Positions 27,669-37,590 are shown, numbered from the stretch's first letter. The stretch is DNA of 64,000 nt from Methylotenera mobilis JLW8 (GCF_000023705.1 NC_012968.1:868001-932000); one strand, 5' to 3'. Program-made: numbers and translations. The notes: generated by a model not told the origin, from the letters alone.

Positions 27669-29402
27669 GTGAATACTGCTCGTCCAAAGCTATATCTTAA
27701 TCTGTACTGGCATATGCATCAGCCAGATTACCGTGACCTGGCAACAAATCAATATGTGTTGCCGTGGACATATTTGCACGCCATCAAAGACTATAGCGAT
27801 ATGGCGTATCACCTTGAGGTGAACCCTAAAGCGCGCGTAACGTTTAACTTTGTACCCATTTTATTGGAGCAGTTGGAAGATTACACTGAGCAAGTTAAGC
27901 ACAATAAAATTCGTGACCCGTTGCTTGCTTTGCTAACCAAAAAAAATCTGACAGACATTAGCAATAGCGAGTGTAGTTTGATTGTGCAAAGCTGCTTTAA
28001 AAGTCACCATGAAAAGATGTTGAGCCCGTTTCCGCACTACCAGCGCTTACTGCAAATGTATCAGTTGGTAGAGCCAATGATGACCAACGATCAATTCCAT
28101 TATTTATCTGGGCAATATAAAGCAGACTTACTGGTTTGGTACCACTTGGCATGGTGCGGTGAGAGTTTACGTCGTACTAACCCTGTGGTGCAGACCTTGA
28201 TGGCAAAAGGTGTGTTGTTTACGCATGAAGAGCGCTTGCAGTTGTATGACGTGATTGCAGAAACGATTGCTGGCTTGATTCCGCGCTATAAAGCATTAAT
28301 GCAAAGTGGTCAGATTGAGATTTCCACTACGCCGTATTATCACCCAATCCTGCCTTTATTGCTGGATTTTCAATCTACACTAGATGCGATGCCGGATGCG
28401 CCTTTGCCCGAAAACAAGGCGTATGCAGGTGGGCAGAGCAGAGCTGTTGCGCATATTTTGTCCGCCAAAAAGGCGCATGAGCACTATTTTGGTGCTAATC
28501 CACGCGGCATGTGGCCTGCAGAAGGTGCCGTTTCTCACGCTGCACTGTCTTTAATGGCGGAGCATAATGTGAGTTGGGCTGCGACCGGCCAAGGCGTACT
28601 GGCAAATAGTTTGCAGAAGTCGCAGTTGAGTGCAGACAATAAGCATGATTACCTATACCAGCCTTATCGTGTGACCGATGGCCAAAACGATATTTTATGT
28701 TTCTTCAGGGATGATCAGCTCTCAGACAAAATAGGTTTTGAATACGCAAAAATGCATACGCATGATGCAGTGAGCGATTTTGTGCAAACCTTGGAACATA
28801 TTCATGCTAGCAATAACAGCAGCCAATCCAAGATAGTCAGTGTGATTCTGGATGGGGAAAATGCTTGGGAATACTTCCCATATAACGGCTTTTATTTCCT
28901 GAGCGAGTTATACGAGGCATTGGTCAATCATCCTGATATTGAGATGACCACATTTAGCGATATTGTTGATATGTATCAATCCACTGATGCAGTAGATGCG
29001 GGATTATCTGTGCCTATCTTGCCGCAGATCGCTGCGGGTAGCTGGGTATACGGTACCTTCAGCACCTGGATAGGCAGTAAGGATAAAAATCTGGCTTGGG
29101 ATTTGCTTTGTTCCGCTAAGAAAACCTACGACGTGGTGATGGCTAAAAGCAAATTCAACAAGCGTCAACGTGAGGCGGTTGAGCGGCAGTTGGCGATATG
29201 TGAGGGTTCTGATTGGTTTTGGTGGTTTGGCGATTACAACTCATCTGACAGTGTCGCCAGTTTTGACCAACTATACCGCCGTAACTTGATTAATTTATAT
29301 ACGCTGCTTGGTCAACCCATCCCAGAAACATTGCACCATCAAATTAGCGTGGGCGGTGGTAATGCCGATAACGGAGGCACCATGCGCCGCGGACAGGAAT
29401 GA
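27669..29402 (+). CDS. GH57 family glucan hydrolase/transferase
   Basis: A GH57 enzyme of about 577 aa acting on alpha-1,4-glucans. The N-terminal motif is YWHMHQPDYRDL. The region-3 nucleophile is Glu285 (GMWPAEGAVS), and the region-4 acid/base is Asp395 (ILDGENAWEYF). GH57 includes amylases, 4-alpha-glucanotransferases and branching enzymes; with glgB and malQ nearby, an amylase/glucan-trimming role is likeliest. The start is uncertain: GTG 27669 follows GAGG at long spacing, while TTG 27648 has no ribosome site. It lies between glgC and malQ. Confidence 0.85.
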   Translation: MNTARPKLYLNLYWHMHQPDYRDLATNQYVLPWTYLHAIKDYSDMAYHLEVNPKARVTFNFVPILLEQLEDYTEQVKHNKIRDPLLALLTKKNLTDISNSECSLIVQSCFKSHHEKMLSPFPHYQRLLQMYQLVEPMMTNDQFHYLSGQYKADLLVWYHLAWCGESLRRTNPVVQTLMAKGVLFTHEERLQLYDVIAETIAGLIPRYKALMQSGQIEISTTPYYHPILPLLLDFQSTLDAMPDAPLPENKAYAGGQSRAVAHILSAKKAHEHYFGANPRGMWPAEGAVSHAALSLMAEHNVSWAATGQGVLANSLQKSQLSADNKHDYLYQPYRVTDGQNDILCFFRDDQLSDKIGFEYAKMHTHDAVSDFVQTLEHIHASNNSSQSKIVSVILDGENAWEYFPYNGFYFLSELYEALVNHPDIEMTTFSDIVDMYQSTDAVDAGLSVPILPQIAAGSWVYGTFSTWIGSKDKNLAWDLLCSAKKTYDVVMAKSKFNKRQREAVERQLAICEGSDWFWWFGDYNSSDSVASFDQLYRRNLINLYTLLGQPIPETLHHQISVGGGNADNGGTMRRGQE

Positions 29403-29446
29403 TTAGTACGATTTAAGTTTTAGCTCTTAATTTTAAGTAGGTACTT

Positions 29447-30949
29447 ATGACGTTACAGACTCAAGCATCACTTTTAAATCAGCGCCAAGCCGGTGTGTTG
29501 TTACATATCAGCTCCCTGCCCAGTGCGTTTTATACAGGTGACCTAGGCGTTGAGTCTTATCGTTTTATTGATTTCCTACATGAAATAGGAGCCAAGGTCT
29601 GGCAGACCTTACCGATCAATATGCCGCATGCGGATAATTCGCCTTATCAGTGCTTGTCTGCCCACGCTGGCAACCCGGACTTCATTAGTTTAGAGTCACT
29701 GCAGGCACAAGGGCTGCTGACCAAGCAAGATTGTGCCGGTTTAATTACCAGTAAATTAGACTTACTCAACAAGGCTTATCTTAATTTTAGCCAGCAATCT
29801 GAAATCCAAGCTGAATATAAGAAGCTACGTCAGGCTTTTAACCGCTTTTGTAAAAAGCAGGCAAGCTGGCTAGATGACTTTGCCTTGTTTTTGGCCTTGC
29901 GCCAACATTTCAATCAAGCTGGCTGGGATCATTGGCCTGAGCCTTATAAAAACCGCGATAAAAAAACTATTAAACAGGTGCAGGTGCAGCTAGCACACGA
30001 AATTGCAGTGGTTAAATTTACGCAGTTTGTGTTTTTCAGCCAGTGGCTTGCGCTGAAAGCTTACGCTGCCGAAAAAAATATCGCTTTATTTGGCGACATC
30101 CCCATTTTTGTTGCTTATGACAGCGCGGATGTGTGGGCACATTCTGACTTGTTCAAGCTTAACTCTGACAAAACTATGAGCGTGGTGGCCGGCGTGCCGC
30201 CCGATTACTTCTCAGAAACTGGGCAGCGTTGGGGTAATCCGCATTACAACTGGGAAGCGATGCAACAAGATGGCTTTGCATGGTGGATTTCGCGCATGGC
30301 GACGCAAAGTGAACTGTTCGACATTGTGCGGATTGACCACTTTAGAGGGTTGGAAGCAGCGTGGGAGATCCCCGCTGTAGAAGATACTGCCATTAATGGT
30401 GAGTGGGTCTTGGCGCCTGGTGATGCGCTGCTGGGGGCGATTAAGCAGGCACTGCCAGAAATTAATTTAGTTGCTGAAGACTTAGGCATTATTACGATAG
30501 AAGTCGATGCCTTGCGTAAGAAATACCATCTGCCCGGCATGAAGATTCTGCAGTTTGCATTTAGTGGCGCAAGTGATAACCCGTATTTGCCTGAAAATAT
30601 TGTAGAAAATAGTGTGGTATACACCGGCACCCATGATAATGATACGACCTTGAGCTGGTACAGCACTCTGGATGACTATCAGCGTGGTAATGTGCATAGC
30701 CGCCTAGCGGCATTGCATGGTGAGGGGCATACCCCCAATATGCCAAATGACTTGATTGACATGGCATTAGAGACCACTGCGCTATTGGCTATAGTGCCTA
30801 TGCAGGATATCTTGCAATTAAATGGCCACCACCGGATGAATACGCCTGGCACGACTAGCGGTAACTGGCACTGGCGCTTTAGCTGGCAACAGTTGACGGC
30901 ACAGCAGAAGAATTCTATTCACGGCACTATTGCACGTACTGGACGTTAA
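29447..30949 (+). CDS. malQ: 4-alpha-glucanotransferase (amylomaltase)
   Basis: A GH77 enzyme of 500 aa, the short form found in plants and Thermus rather than the roughly 690-aa enteric form. It disproportionates maltodextrins and releases glucose. Motifs: DIPIFVAYDSADVW, nucleophile Asp in VRIDHFRG, acid/base Glu in LVAEDLG, transition-state Asp in TGTHDNDT. It is followed after 5 bp by glucokinase, which would capture the released glucose. Confidence 0.94.
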   Translation: MTLQTQASLLNQRQAGVLLHISSLPSAFYTGDLGVESYRFIDFLHEIGAKVWQTLPINMPHADNSPYQCLSAHAGNPDFISLESLQAQGLLTKQDCAGLITSKLDLLNKAYLNFSQQSEIQAEYKKLRQAFNRFCKKQASWLDDFALFLALRQHFNQAGWDHWPEPYKNRDKKTIKQVQVQLAHEIAVVKFTQFVFFSQWLALKAYAAEKNIALFGDIPIFVAYDSADVWAHSDLFKLNSDKTMSVVAGVPPDYFSETGQRWGNPHYNWEAMQQDGFAWWISRMATQSELFDIVRIDHFRGLEAAWEIPAVEDTAINGEWVLAPGDALLGAIKQALPEINLVAEDLGIITIEVDALRKKYHLPGMKILQFAFSGASDNPYLPENIVENSVVYTGTHDNDTTLSWYSTLDDYQRGNVHSRLAALHGEGHTPNMPNDLIDMALETTALLAIVPMQDILQLNGHHRMNTPGTTSGNWHWRFSWQQLTAQQKNSIHGTIARTGR

Positions 30950-30954
30950 ACTAT

Positions 30955-31908
30955 ATGCCTATGCTAATCGGGATTGATGTTGGCGGCACTAATCTACGTT
31001 TAGGCGTGGTGGAGATTGATGCGGCAGGCTTAGCTAAGCCGCGCTTGTTGGAAGAAATGCGGTTTCAGGCGGATTTTTCCAGTTTATGTAAGCTGCACCA
31101 GCAAGCGCCTGAGCTTGCATGGCAGCAAATATTGACAACTACGGCCAACGCAATTCGTACGGTTGCCAGCAAGTACCCAGAGGTAAGTGCTGTGGGTATT
31201 GGCTTTCCTGGGTTTATCGCACCTGATAACCAACAGATTTTACAATCCCCCAATTTGCCAGGCTTGCGCAACGTTGACTTGAGTAAAGACTTGAGTGCAT
31301 TGATTGGCCTGCCGGTAATCACTGAAAATGATGCGCTTGCCGCAGCTTATGGCGAATATGTGATGTATCCTGATCGCATTAGCAATTTAATTTACGTGGG
31401 CTTGGGCACCGGAGTAGGTGGCGGTTTAATCTTAAATGGCCAGCCATTTCAGGGCCAGCACGGAGTTGCGATGGAAGTGGGGCATATCATTGTGCAAGAG
31501 GGCGGCAGGCTTTGTGGCTGCGGTAACTCGGGTTGTATGGAGCAGTATGCTTCAGCTAGTGGCGTGGCAATCAGTTATTTCGAAGCAACGCAACAACGCA
31601 TTAGCGCCGCTGAAATCGCCAGCTATGCCGCACAGGGCGATAAAGCAGCGATTGCTGCATACGCGCAAGCGGGCAAGGCTTTGGCGCAAACGTTAGCACA
31701 TATACTTAAGGTGATTGATGTAACAAATATCGTGTTAGGCGGCGGGATGAGCGCTGCCTGGCCGTTGATTTCTCCCTCTTTTGAAGAGCGGTTGTCGCAA
31801 GACTTGATTCCAGCCTTACATGGTAAGTTAAAACTACATATTTCTGATATGGGGGATCAGGCTGGTATTGTTGGCGCAGCAATGTTAGCATTTCGCTCGA
31901 ATAATTAA
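30955..31908 (+). CDS. glk: ROK-family glucokinase
   Basis: A 317-aa ROK kinase, most likely glucokinase (ATP + glucose to glucose-6-P). The phosphate loop is IGIDVGGTNLRLGV, the catalytic Asp lies in TENDALAAAYG, and the ROK zinc motif is CGCGNSGCMEQYASASG, with EVGHI before it binding sugar. ROK members also phosphorylate other hexoses; the malQ/glgC neighbourhood supports glucose. No strong ribosome site is seen in the 5-bp gap, so translation may be coupled to malQ. Confidence 0.88.
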   Translation: MPMLIGIDVGGTNLRLGVVEIDAAGLAKPRLLEEMRFQADFSSLCKLHQQAPELAWQQILTTTANAIRTVASKYPEVSAVGIGFPGFIAPDNQQILQSPNLPGLRNVDLSKDLSALIGLPVITENDALAAAYGEYVMYPDRISNLIYVGLGTGVGGGLILNGQPFQGQHGVAMEVGHIIVQEGGRLCGCGNSGCMEQYASASGVAISYFEATQQRISAAEIASYAAQGDKAAIAAYAQAGKALAQTLAHILKVIDVTNIVLGGGMSAAWPLISPSFEERLSQDLIPALHGKLKLHISDMGDQAGIVGAAMLAFRSNN

Positions 31909-31985
31909 AATTATTCCAATATAGACTATCTTCATTTTCATGGAGTTTAGGTGTCTTGATGTTCTGCTATTGGGAGTAGTGTTTG

Positions 31986-34490
31986 ATGATGGAAGTAGAA
32001 TCAAGCAAGCTTAGCCAGCTCTTAGGTGCTAATGCTGATGTTCGTAGTGTTTCAGATTATTTATCTTTATTTCAAACTTTTTTTGACACCTCACTAGATA
32101 ATATTGCTGTGTATGGCTTAGCGGGGCAGTTGGTTTATGCAAACGCAGCCTTGCGCAATGCACTGAATCTAAAAAAAGACACGGGTGCTGACTATGTGGA
32201 CATTAAAAGTCAGGAAGCATTTGATCAATATTACGATGCGCTTAATCGAACGATTTCTAGTGGTGAGCCTCGTGCAGTATTAATCAATTTCGAGCACGCT
32301 AGCCTTTCTAGGGTGATTTATGACCTAGTTCACTTCTCAGCTATTAAGAACCAACAAAACCAAGTGGTTGGCGTCATTGCTGTTGGGAGAGATCTTGACT
32401 TTAATAAACAACAGAAAAATCAGGAGACGGTGCAGCGTGAGCAATATTTGCGCGCACTGATGGACACATTCCCTTTTATCGTGTGGATGAAAGACAAGTC
32501 AGGCCGCTTTATGGCAACCAATCGCAAGTTTGTAGAGGTCGTTGGTGCTAAACATTATGAGGACTTAGAAGGTAAAACTGATTTTGATTTTTTCCCGACA
32601 GAGATGGCGCAAGGTTACGCCTGTGATGATGAAGAGATCTTAAAAACCGGTGTGCCTAAAAGCTTCAATGAGCAGATAAAGAAAGAAACTGGCGAGATTT
32701 ATTGGGCTGAAACCTATAAATCTCCAGTACAGTTAGATGGACAAGTGATTGGCACTGTAGGCTTTGCACGTGATATTAGTGAAAAGCAGCATCTGGTATC
32801 TGAAGTTACTAAACAGCGAAACGCCTACCAATCTTTAGTACAAAACTTACCGACGACCATTATTCGCTACGACCTTGATGGCAAGAGAATTTTTGTAAAC
32901 TCACGCTGTTTTGAAACATATAACATAGAAGTTCCGTATGAGCTGAATAAAACTCCTTTAGAGTGGTGGAGCCCTTATATTGTGAATGTGACGGGGGCGG
33001 AGTTTATGACGCAATTAATGGAGGTTATGCAATTTAATGTCCAGAAGACGTTAGAAATCCATAGTATGCATGAGGATAAAGTGGCTGTGCATCAGTTGCG
33101 CATTGTGCCTGAGTTTGACGAAGTGCATCAGGTGTGTGGCGCATTAACGATTGCGACTGATATCACGGAAGTGGCTGAATACAGACGTAAAATCGAGAGC
33201 ATGGCTTTTCACGATCAATTAACGGGCTTACCTAATCGTACTTTGTTTTCTCAGCAACTCTCAGTAGCAATCGATCAAGCTAAAACTAATAACAGCCAGT
33301 TTGCTTTAATCATTCTTGATTTAGACCAATTTAAATCAATCAATGACACAATGGGTCACGCAATTGGCGATAAGTTGTTGATTGAAGTTGCTAGAAGAAT
33401 TACTAATAGCCTCGATCAACATTGTACGTGTGCCCGCTTAGGTGGCGATGAGTTTATTATTTTGGTTGAGTCAGTACCGAGCCGTGAGCATGTCGAATAT
33501 GTGTCTAATGTACTTCTGAATCAGATTATGCAGGTCTACGTTATCGACGGTTCTGAATATTTCATTTCCGCAAGTATTGGTATTGCATATTTTCCAGATG
33601 ACAGTGAGGATATGGATGACCTGCTTAAATATGCTGATTCGGCCATGTATCATGCAAAAAAGGGTGGGCGCAATCGTTACCATACTTACTCTCCAGCTAT
33701 CACGGAATCTATACAACATCGCCTCAATGTAGAAACTGAGCTAAGACGGGCAATTGAGAATGACGAGATTTATTTGGAATATCAGCCGATAGTGGATATG
33801 ACAAGTAATCAGGTAAAGGGATTGGAGTCGCTATGCCGATGGCATAGTCGTAAGTTGGGTATCGTATCCCCGATGGTTTTTATTCAGATTGCTGAAGAAA
33901 CAGGCATGATTGTTGAACTCGGCCAGTGGATTATGCGGGAAGCCTTTAAAGCAGCTCGGCTTCTTAACGCACAACTTAAGCACCCAGTATCTGTTTCAGT
34001 AAATTTATCTGCACGTCAGTTCTTTGAGGTTGACCTTATCCATCAGGTACGTCATTTGTTGAAAGAGCAGCAGTGTAATCCTGCATGGATTAAGTTCGAA
34101 ATTACAGAAAGTTTGTTGCTGGAAAGTAACCAGAGCGTGTTAAATGCGCTCAATGCTTTTAATGACCTTGGTATCAAAGTTTCGCTAGATGACTTTGGTA
34201 CTGGCCAGTCTGCACTTGCTTATTTGAGTAAGTTTCCTATTCATCAAGTGAAAATTGATTATTCTTTCGTAAAAGAAATCACCAGCAATCCAAATGATGC
34301 ACTTTTGGTGAAGGCAATTATTGCGTTGACTGCCACCTTAAATAAGGAGCTAATTGCCGAGGGGGTTGAAACTTCAGCGCAAGCCACACTTCTGCAGTCA
34401 TATGGTTGTCGGTATGCGCAAGGCTATTTGTACTCAAAGCCGATTAGTTTGCAGGCTGTCCAGCAGTATTTGGAGTTAAGAGAAGCTTAG
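31986..34490 (+). CDS. PAS-GGDEF-EAL cyclic di-GMP protein
   Basis: An 834-aa cytoplasmic protein with three PAS domains (about 20-140, 150-270, 280-395), a GGDEF domain (about 405-565) and an EAL domain (about 575-830). The cyclase motif is intact (ARLGGDEFIIL), but no RxxD inhibitory site precedes it. The EAL motif reads ESL (KGLESLCRW), with DDFGTG and KID motifs present, so phosphodiesterase activity is plausible. GGGAG lies about 8 nt before the ATG at 31986. It turns c-di-GMP over in response to an unknown PAS signal and is convergent with queG. Confidence 0.9.
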   Translation: MMEVESSKLSQLLGANADVRSVSDYLSLFQTFFDTSLDNIAVYGLAGQLVYANAALRNALNLKKDTGADYVDIKSQEAFDQYYDALNRTISSGEPRAVLINFEHASLSRVIYDLVHFSAIKNQQNQVVGVIAVGRDLDFNKQQKNQETVQREQYLRALMDTFPFIVWMKDKSGRFMATNRKFVEVVGAKHYEDLEGKTDFDFFPTEMAQGYACDDEEILKTGVPKSFNEQIKKETGEIYWAETYKSPVQLDGQVIGTVGFARDISEKQHLVSEVTKQRNAYQSLVQNLPTTIIRYDLDGKRIFVNSRCFETYNIEVPYELNKTPLEWWSPYIVNVTGAEFMTQLMEVMQFNVQKTLEIHSMHEDKVAVHQLRIVPEFDEVHQVCGALTIATDITEVAEYRRKIESMAFHDQLTGLPNRTLFSQQLSVAIDQAKTNNSQFALIILDLDQFKSINDTMGHAIGDKLLIEVARRITNSLDQHCTCARLGGDEFIILVESVPSREHVEYVSNVLLNQIMQVYVIDGSEYFISASIGIAYFPDDSEDMDDLLKYADSAMYHAKKGGRNRYHTYSPAITESIQHRLNVETELRRAIENDEIYLEYQPIVDMTSNQVKGLESLCRWHSRKLGIVSPMVFIQIAEETGMIVELGQWIMREAFKAARLLNAQLKHPVSVSVNLSARQFFEVDLIHQVRHLLKEQQCNPAWIKFEITESLLLESNQSVLNALNAFNDLGIKVSLDDFGTGQSALAYLSKFPIHQVKIDYSFVKEITSNPNDALLVKAIIALTATLNKELIAEGVETSAQATLLQSYGCRYAQGYLYSKPISLQAVQQYLELREA

Positions 34491-34502
34491 TCTGGCTTAC
34501 AA

Positions 34503-35582
34503 TTACGCTGGGGTATGGCGGCTAAGCGCCCAGCGTACATGCTCTTGCAGCGTTTCATTTTCATGATGTTGGTGTTGTTTGAGTGCATTGATGACTTCTG
34601 GGGTAGTTTCTGCGTTACCAAGGCCTACCGCAATGTTTCTTAGCCATTGCGTATAGCCGATTCTATAAATAGCACTGCCAGCCATTTTTGTTTTGAATTC
34701 CTCTTCAGTCCAGTTGAAACAGTCAATTAGGCTCACGTCATCGAGGCCATGTTTCACTGCAAAATCTGTTTCTTTGGTGATTTCTGCGAATTTATTCCAT
34801 GGGCAATATAGTTGGCAGTCATCACAGCCGTACACGCGGTTGCCAATTAACGGGCGGAACTCAACAGGGATGCTGGTTTTGAGTTCTATAGTGAGATATG
34901 AAATGCAGCGTCTTGCGTCCACTTCATACGGCGCCGTAATGGCCTGTGTCGGGCATACTTCCATACATTTGCTGCAACTGCCGCAGTGATTGCTGGCAGG
35001 TTCGTCAATAGGTAAAGCTAGGTTGGTGTATATCTCACCTAAAAAGAACCAAGAGCCATGGTTCTTGTTGATTAATAGCGTATGTTTACCACGCCAACCT
35101 ATACCTGCTTTTTCTGCCAGCGCCACTTCCAATACCGGTGCGCTATCCGTAAAGGCACGATACTCAAATCCATCCACTTGATAGTGTTGCAATTCACTTT
35201 GAATTTTTTCGCACAGTTTTTGCAGTTTATTCCGCATCACCTTGTGGTAATCACGTCCCAATGCATAGCGCGAGATAAAGGCTTTGCTACCGTCTTGCAA
35301 GATGGTATCGCTGTCCGCAGCCTGCGGTGGCAGGTAATCTAGGCGTGCGGAAATGATGCGTTGCGTATTCGGGACTAATTCATGGGGGCGGGTACGTTTA
35401 GTCCCGTGTTTTGCCATATAATCCATGTCACCATGCAAACCTTTTTCAATCCAAGCTTGATGTTCAGATTCTGCAGCTTGCAGGTTGGTGTCTGTAATGC
35501 CGATTTGACTAAAGCCCAGCGCCAGCCCCCAATTTTTAATGGCAAGGCTCAGATCGCTCAAGTTTTTAGTAGAATGACTCAT
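34503..35582 (-). CDS. queG: Epoxyqueuosine reductase QueG
   Basis: A 359-aa cobalamin-dependent iron-sulfur enzyme for the last step of queuosine synthesis in tRNA. It has a nitroreductase-like N-terminal half (AFTDSAPVLEVALAEKAGIG) and two 4Fe-4S motifs (CGSCSKCMEVCPTQA, later CDDCQLYCPWN). A HEAT-like tail follows. The frame could be extended 30 codons upstream, but family N-termini (xxLxxxIKxWGLxLGFxQIGITD) fit Met at 35582. That start codon overlaps the divergent tsaE start by two bases. Confidence 0.9.
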   Translation of the reverse strand: MSHSTKNLSDLSLAIKNWGLALGFSQIGITDTNLQAAESEHQAWIEKGLHGDMDYMAKHGTKRTRPHELVPNTQRIISARLDYLPPQAADSDTILQDGSKAFISRYALGRDYHKVMRNKLQKLCEKIQSELQHYQVDGFEYRAFTDSAPVLEVALAEKAGIGWRGKHTLLINKNHGSWFFLGEIYTNLALPIDEPASNHCGSCSKCMEVCPTQAITAPYEVDARRCISYLTIELKTSIPVEFRPLIGNRVYGCDDCQLYCPWNKFAEITKETDFAVKHGLDDVSLIDCFNWTEEEFKTKMAGSAIYRIGYTQWLRNIAVGLGNAETTPEVINALKQHQHHENETLQEHVRWALSRHTPA

Positions 35583-36069
35583 GGATAATAATTTTACACT
35601 TGAATTGGCCGATGAGGCTGCAACGCTTGCCTTTGGTACCGTATTAAGCAAAGCTATCGTCGCTAATCTCACTATTTACTTGCATGGAGACCTGGGTGCC
35701 GGAAAAACCACCTTGGTCAGAGGTTTACTGCATGGCCTAGGGTTTGCCGGCAAGGTAAAAAGCCCGACCTATACTTTAGTTGAACCTTATGAAAATATTG
35801 AGGCGGCACAAGGTGTATTGAATCTTTATCACTTTGATTTATATAGATTTAACGACGAGGAAGAGTGGGAGTCTGCTGGCTTTAGGGATTACTTTAATGC
35901 AGCCAGTGTTTGCTTGATCGAGTGGCCGGAAAAAGCCGAGCATATATTACCCACCCCAGACTTGGATATTTACTTTGAGATTAAACCAGATGGGCGTAAG
36001 GTGCGGGTGATAGGGCACTCACCACTTGCTCAGGTCTGTATGAAAAACATTAAAGAGTTATATAACTAA
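35581..36069 (+). CDS. tsaE: tRNA threonylcarbamoyladenosine ATPase TsaE
   Basis: A 162-aa P-loop protein needed with TsaB and TsaD for t6A37 of tRNA. Walker A is LHGDLGAGKTTLVRG (about 35-49), followed by VKSPTYTLVEPY, HFDLYRF and CLIEWPEKA. The length is usual for the family. It begins back-to-back with queG and precedes amiC by 3 bp, the order also known from enteric bacteria (yjeE-amiB). Confidence 0.93.
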   Translation: MDNNFTLELADEAATLAFGTVLSKAIVANLTIYLHGDLGAGKTTLVRGLLHGLGFAGKVKSPTYTLVEPYENIEAAQGVLNLYHFDLYRFNDEEEWESAGFRDYFNAASVCLIEWPEKAEHILPTPDLDIYFEIKPDGRKVRVIGHSPLAQVCMKNIKELYN

Positions 36070-36072
36070 CTT

Positions 36073-37503
36073 ATGATTAAACATTATTTCTCTATTTTAT
36101 TGTCCTTAACGCTCAGCCTGATTGGCGCGTTTGCCATTACGGCAGCAGAGGCAAATACCGTGACTGCGGTGCGTATTTGGCCTGCGGATGTTTACACCAG
36201 AATTACCATAGAAGCCGACAAGTCTATCGTCTATAAAATGACAGTGTTAAAAGACCCAGAGCGTGTGGTGGTGGATATAGAGGATATTGACTTAAATACT
36301 GTGATTAAGGCCTTAGGCGAGAAGGTTTCGGAAAGCGACCCCTATATCGCTAAAATTCGCGTTGCCAACTTTAAACCTAAAGTAGTGCGACTAGTGGTGG
36401 ATTTGAAGGCTGAGGTAAAGCCTGCAATATTTACTTTAGCACCAGCGGGTGATTACAAACACCGCTTGGTGTTAGATATTTATCCAATTAAAGACCCGTT
36501 AATGGCGATGCTGGATCAGCGTGATAATACTGAGCCCGCTATCGATAGCACTGCTACTAAAAACAACACGCCAGCAGTCACCACTGCTCCGCTTACTGAT
36601 GCGCCCGCTGTGGCCGTATCGAGCAATCCTGTGCCAGAGGTGAAGGTGGAGCCGGCAATTAAGCCCGCAGCCAATAGTGTGACTGAAGCTACGCCTGCCG
36701 TGGCTCAATCTACTGCTACGCCGCCTGTTACATCACCAGTCACTCCTGCAAAAGAGGTAATTGAGAATAAACCGACTACTAAAGGTTTACGTCAAATTAC
36801 GATTGCGATTGATGCAGGCCACGGCGGTGAAGACCCGGGGGCGATGGGTGCTACAGGAAGCCATGAAAAAGAGATTACCTTGGCGATTGCTAAAAAACTG
36901 AAGGCAAAAATAGACGAAGACCCTAATATGCGTGGTGTTTTGACGCGTGATGGTGATTACTTTATTCCACTGCATATGCGCGTGATTAAAGCGCGTAAGT
37001 TGCAAGCCGACCTGTTTATTTCTATCCACGCTGATGCATTTACTAACCCGGCTGCTCGCGGTTCATCCGTATTTGCGCTATCTGAAAAAGGCGCAACCAG
37101 TGCCGGCGCACGCTATTTGGCGAAGAAGGAAAACGAGTCTGATTTGATTGGCGGTGTGAGCTTGAATGTAAAGGACCCGTTGCTTGCAAGAACACTATTG
37201 GATTTATCGCAAACAGCCACGATTAACGATAGCCTGAAGCTGGGTAAAGCTGTGCTGGGCAATATTGGCGAGATTAATAAATTACATAAAAACCATGTGG
37301 AGCAGGCTGGTTTTGCTGTGTTGAAATCACCGGATATTCCTTCTATCCTGGTGGAAACTGCATTTATCAGCAACCCTGATGAAGAGCGCAGGCTGAATGA
37401 TGAAGCTTACCAAGACAAACTGGTGTCGTCGATCGTTGCTGGCGTTAAAAAATACTTCTCGACCAACCCGGCGCTTGCTAAAACGAAACTTGCACTGGAT
37501 TAA
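36073..37503 (+). CDS. amiC: N-acetylmuramoyl-L-alanine amidase AmiC
   Basis: A periplasmic peptidoglycan amidase for daughter-cell separation, 476 aa. It has a signal peptide (about 1-28, cleavage near AEA-NTV), an AMIN domain (about 30-140) and a Pro/Ala/Thr-rich linker (about 150-230). The amidase_3 domain shows zinc ligands in IDAGHGGEDPGA, the SIHADAF motif and the Glu of VETAFISNPDEE. The AMIN domain fits AmiC/AmiB; the AmiC name is by convention for this neighbourhood. Its start is 3 bp after the tsaE stop. Confidence 0.92.
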   Translation: MIKHYFSILLSLTLSLIGAFAITAAEANTVTAVRIWPADVYTRITIEADKSIVYKMTVLKDPERVVVDIEDIDLNTVIKALGEKVSESDPYIAKIRVANFKPKVVRLVVDLKAEVKPAIFTLAPAGDYKHRLVLDIYPIKDPLMAMLDQRDNTEPAIDSTATKNNTPAVTTAPLTDAPAVAVSSNPVPEVKVEPAIKPAANSVTEATPAVAQSTATPPVTSPVTPAKEVIENKPTTKGLRQITIAIDAGHGGEDPGAMGATGSHEKEITLAIAKKLKAKIDEDPNMRGVLTRDGDYFIPLHMRVIKARKLQADLFISIHADAFTNPAARGSSVFALSEKGATSAGARYLAKKENESDLIGGVSLNVKDPLLARTLLDLSQTATINDSLKLGKAVLGNIGEINKLHKNHVEQAGFAVLKSPDIPSILVETAFISNPDEERRLNDEAYQDKLVSSIVAGVKKYFSTNPALAKTKLALD

Positions 37504-37524
37504 GCTTACTAACTAATGATACCC

Positions 37525-37546
37525 AGCTAGTACATAGCTAATACAA
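37525..37546 (+). repeat. Tandem 11-mer after amiC
   Basis: agctagtacat is followed directly by agctaatacaa (two mismatches), 22 bp after the amiC stop. It is a small example of the tandem pattern seen after other genes in this window. Confidence 0.5.
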
Positions 37547-37590
37547 TACACAGCGTGGATTTGCCAGTGTTCATTTAAAAGGGGTGTGCT

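Noticed and set aside
35583-35672. 30-codon upstream extension of queG
   Set aside because: It would lie fully inside tsaE on the other strand, does not resemble QueG N-termini, and the Met at 35582 gives a family-typical start.
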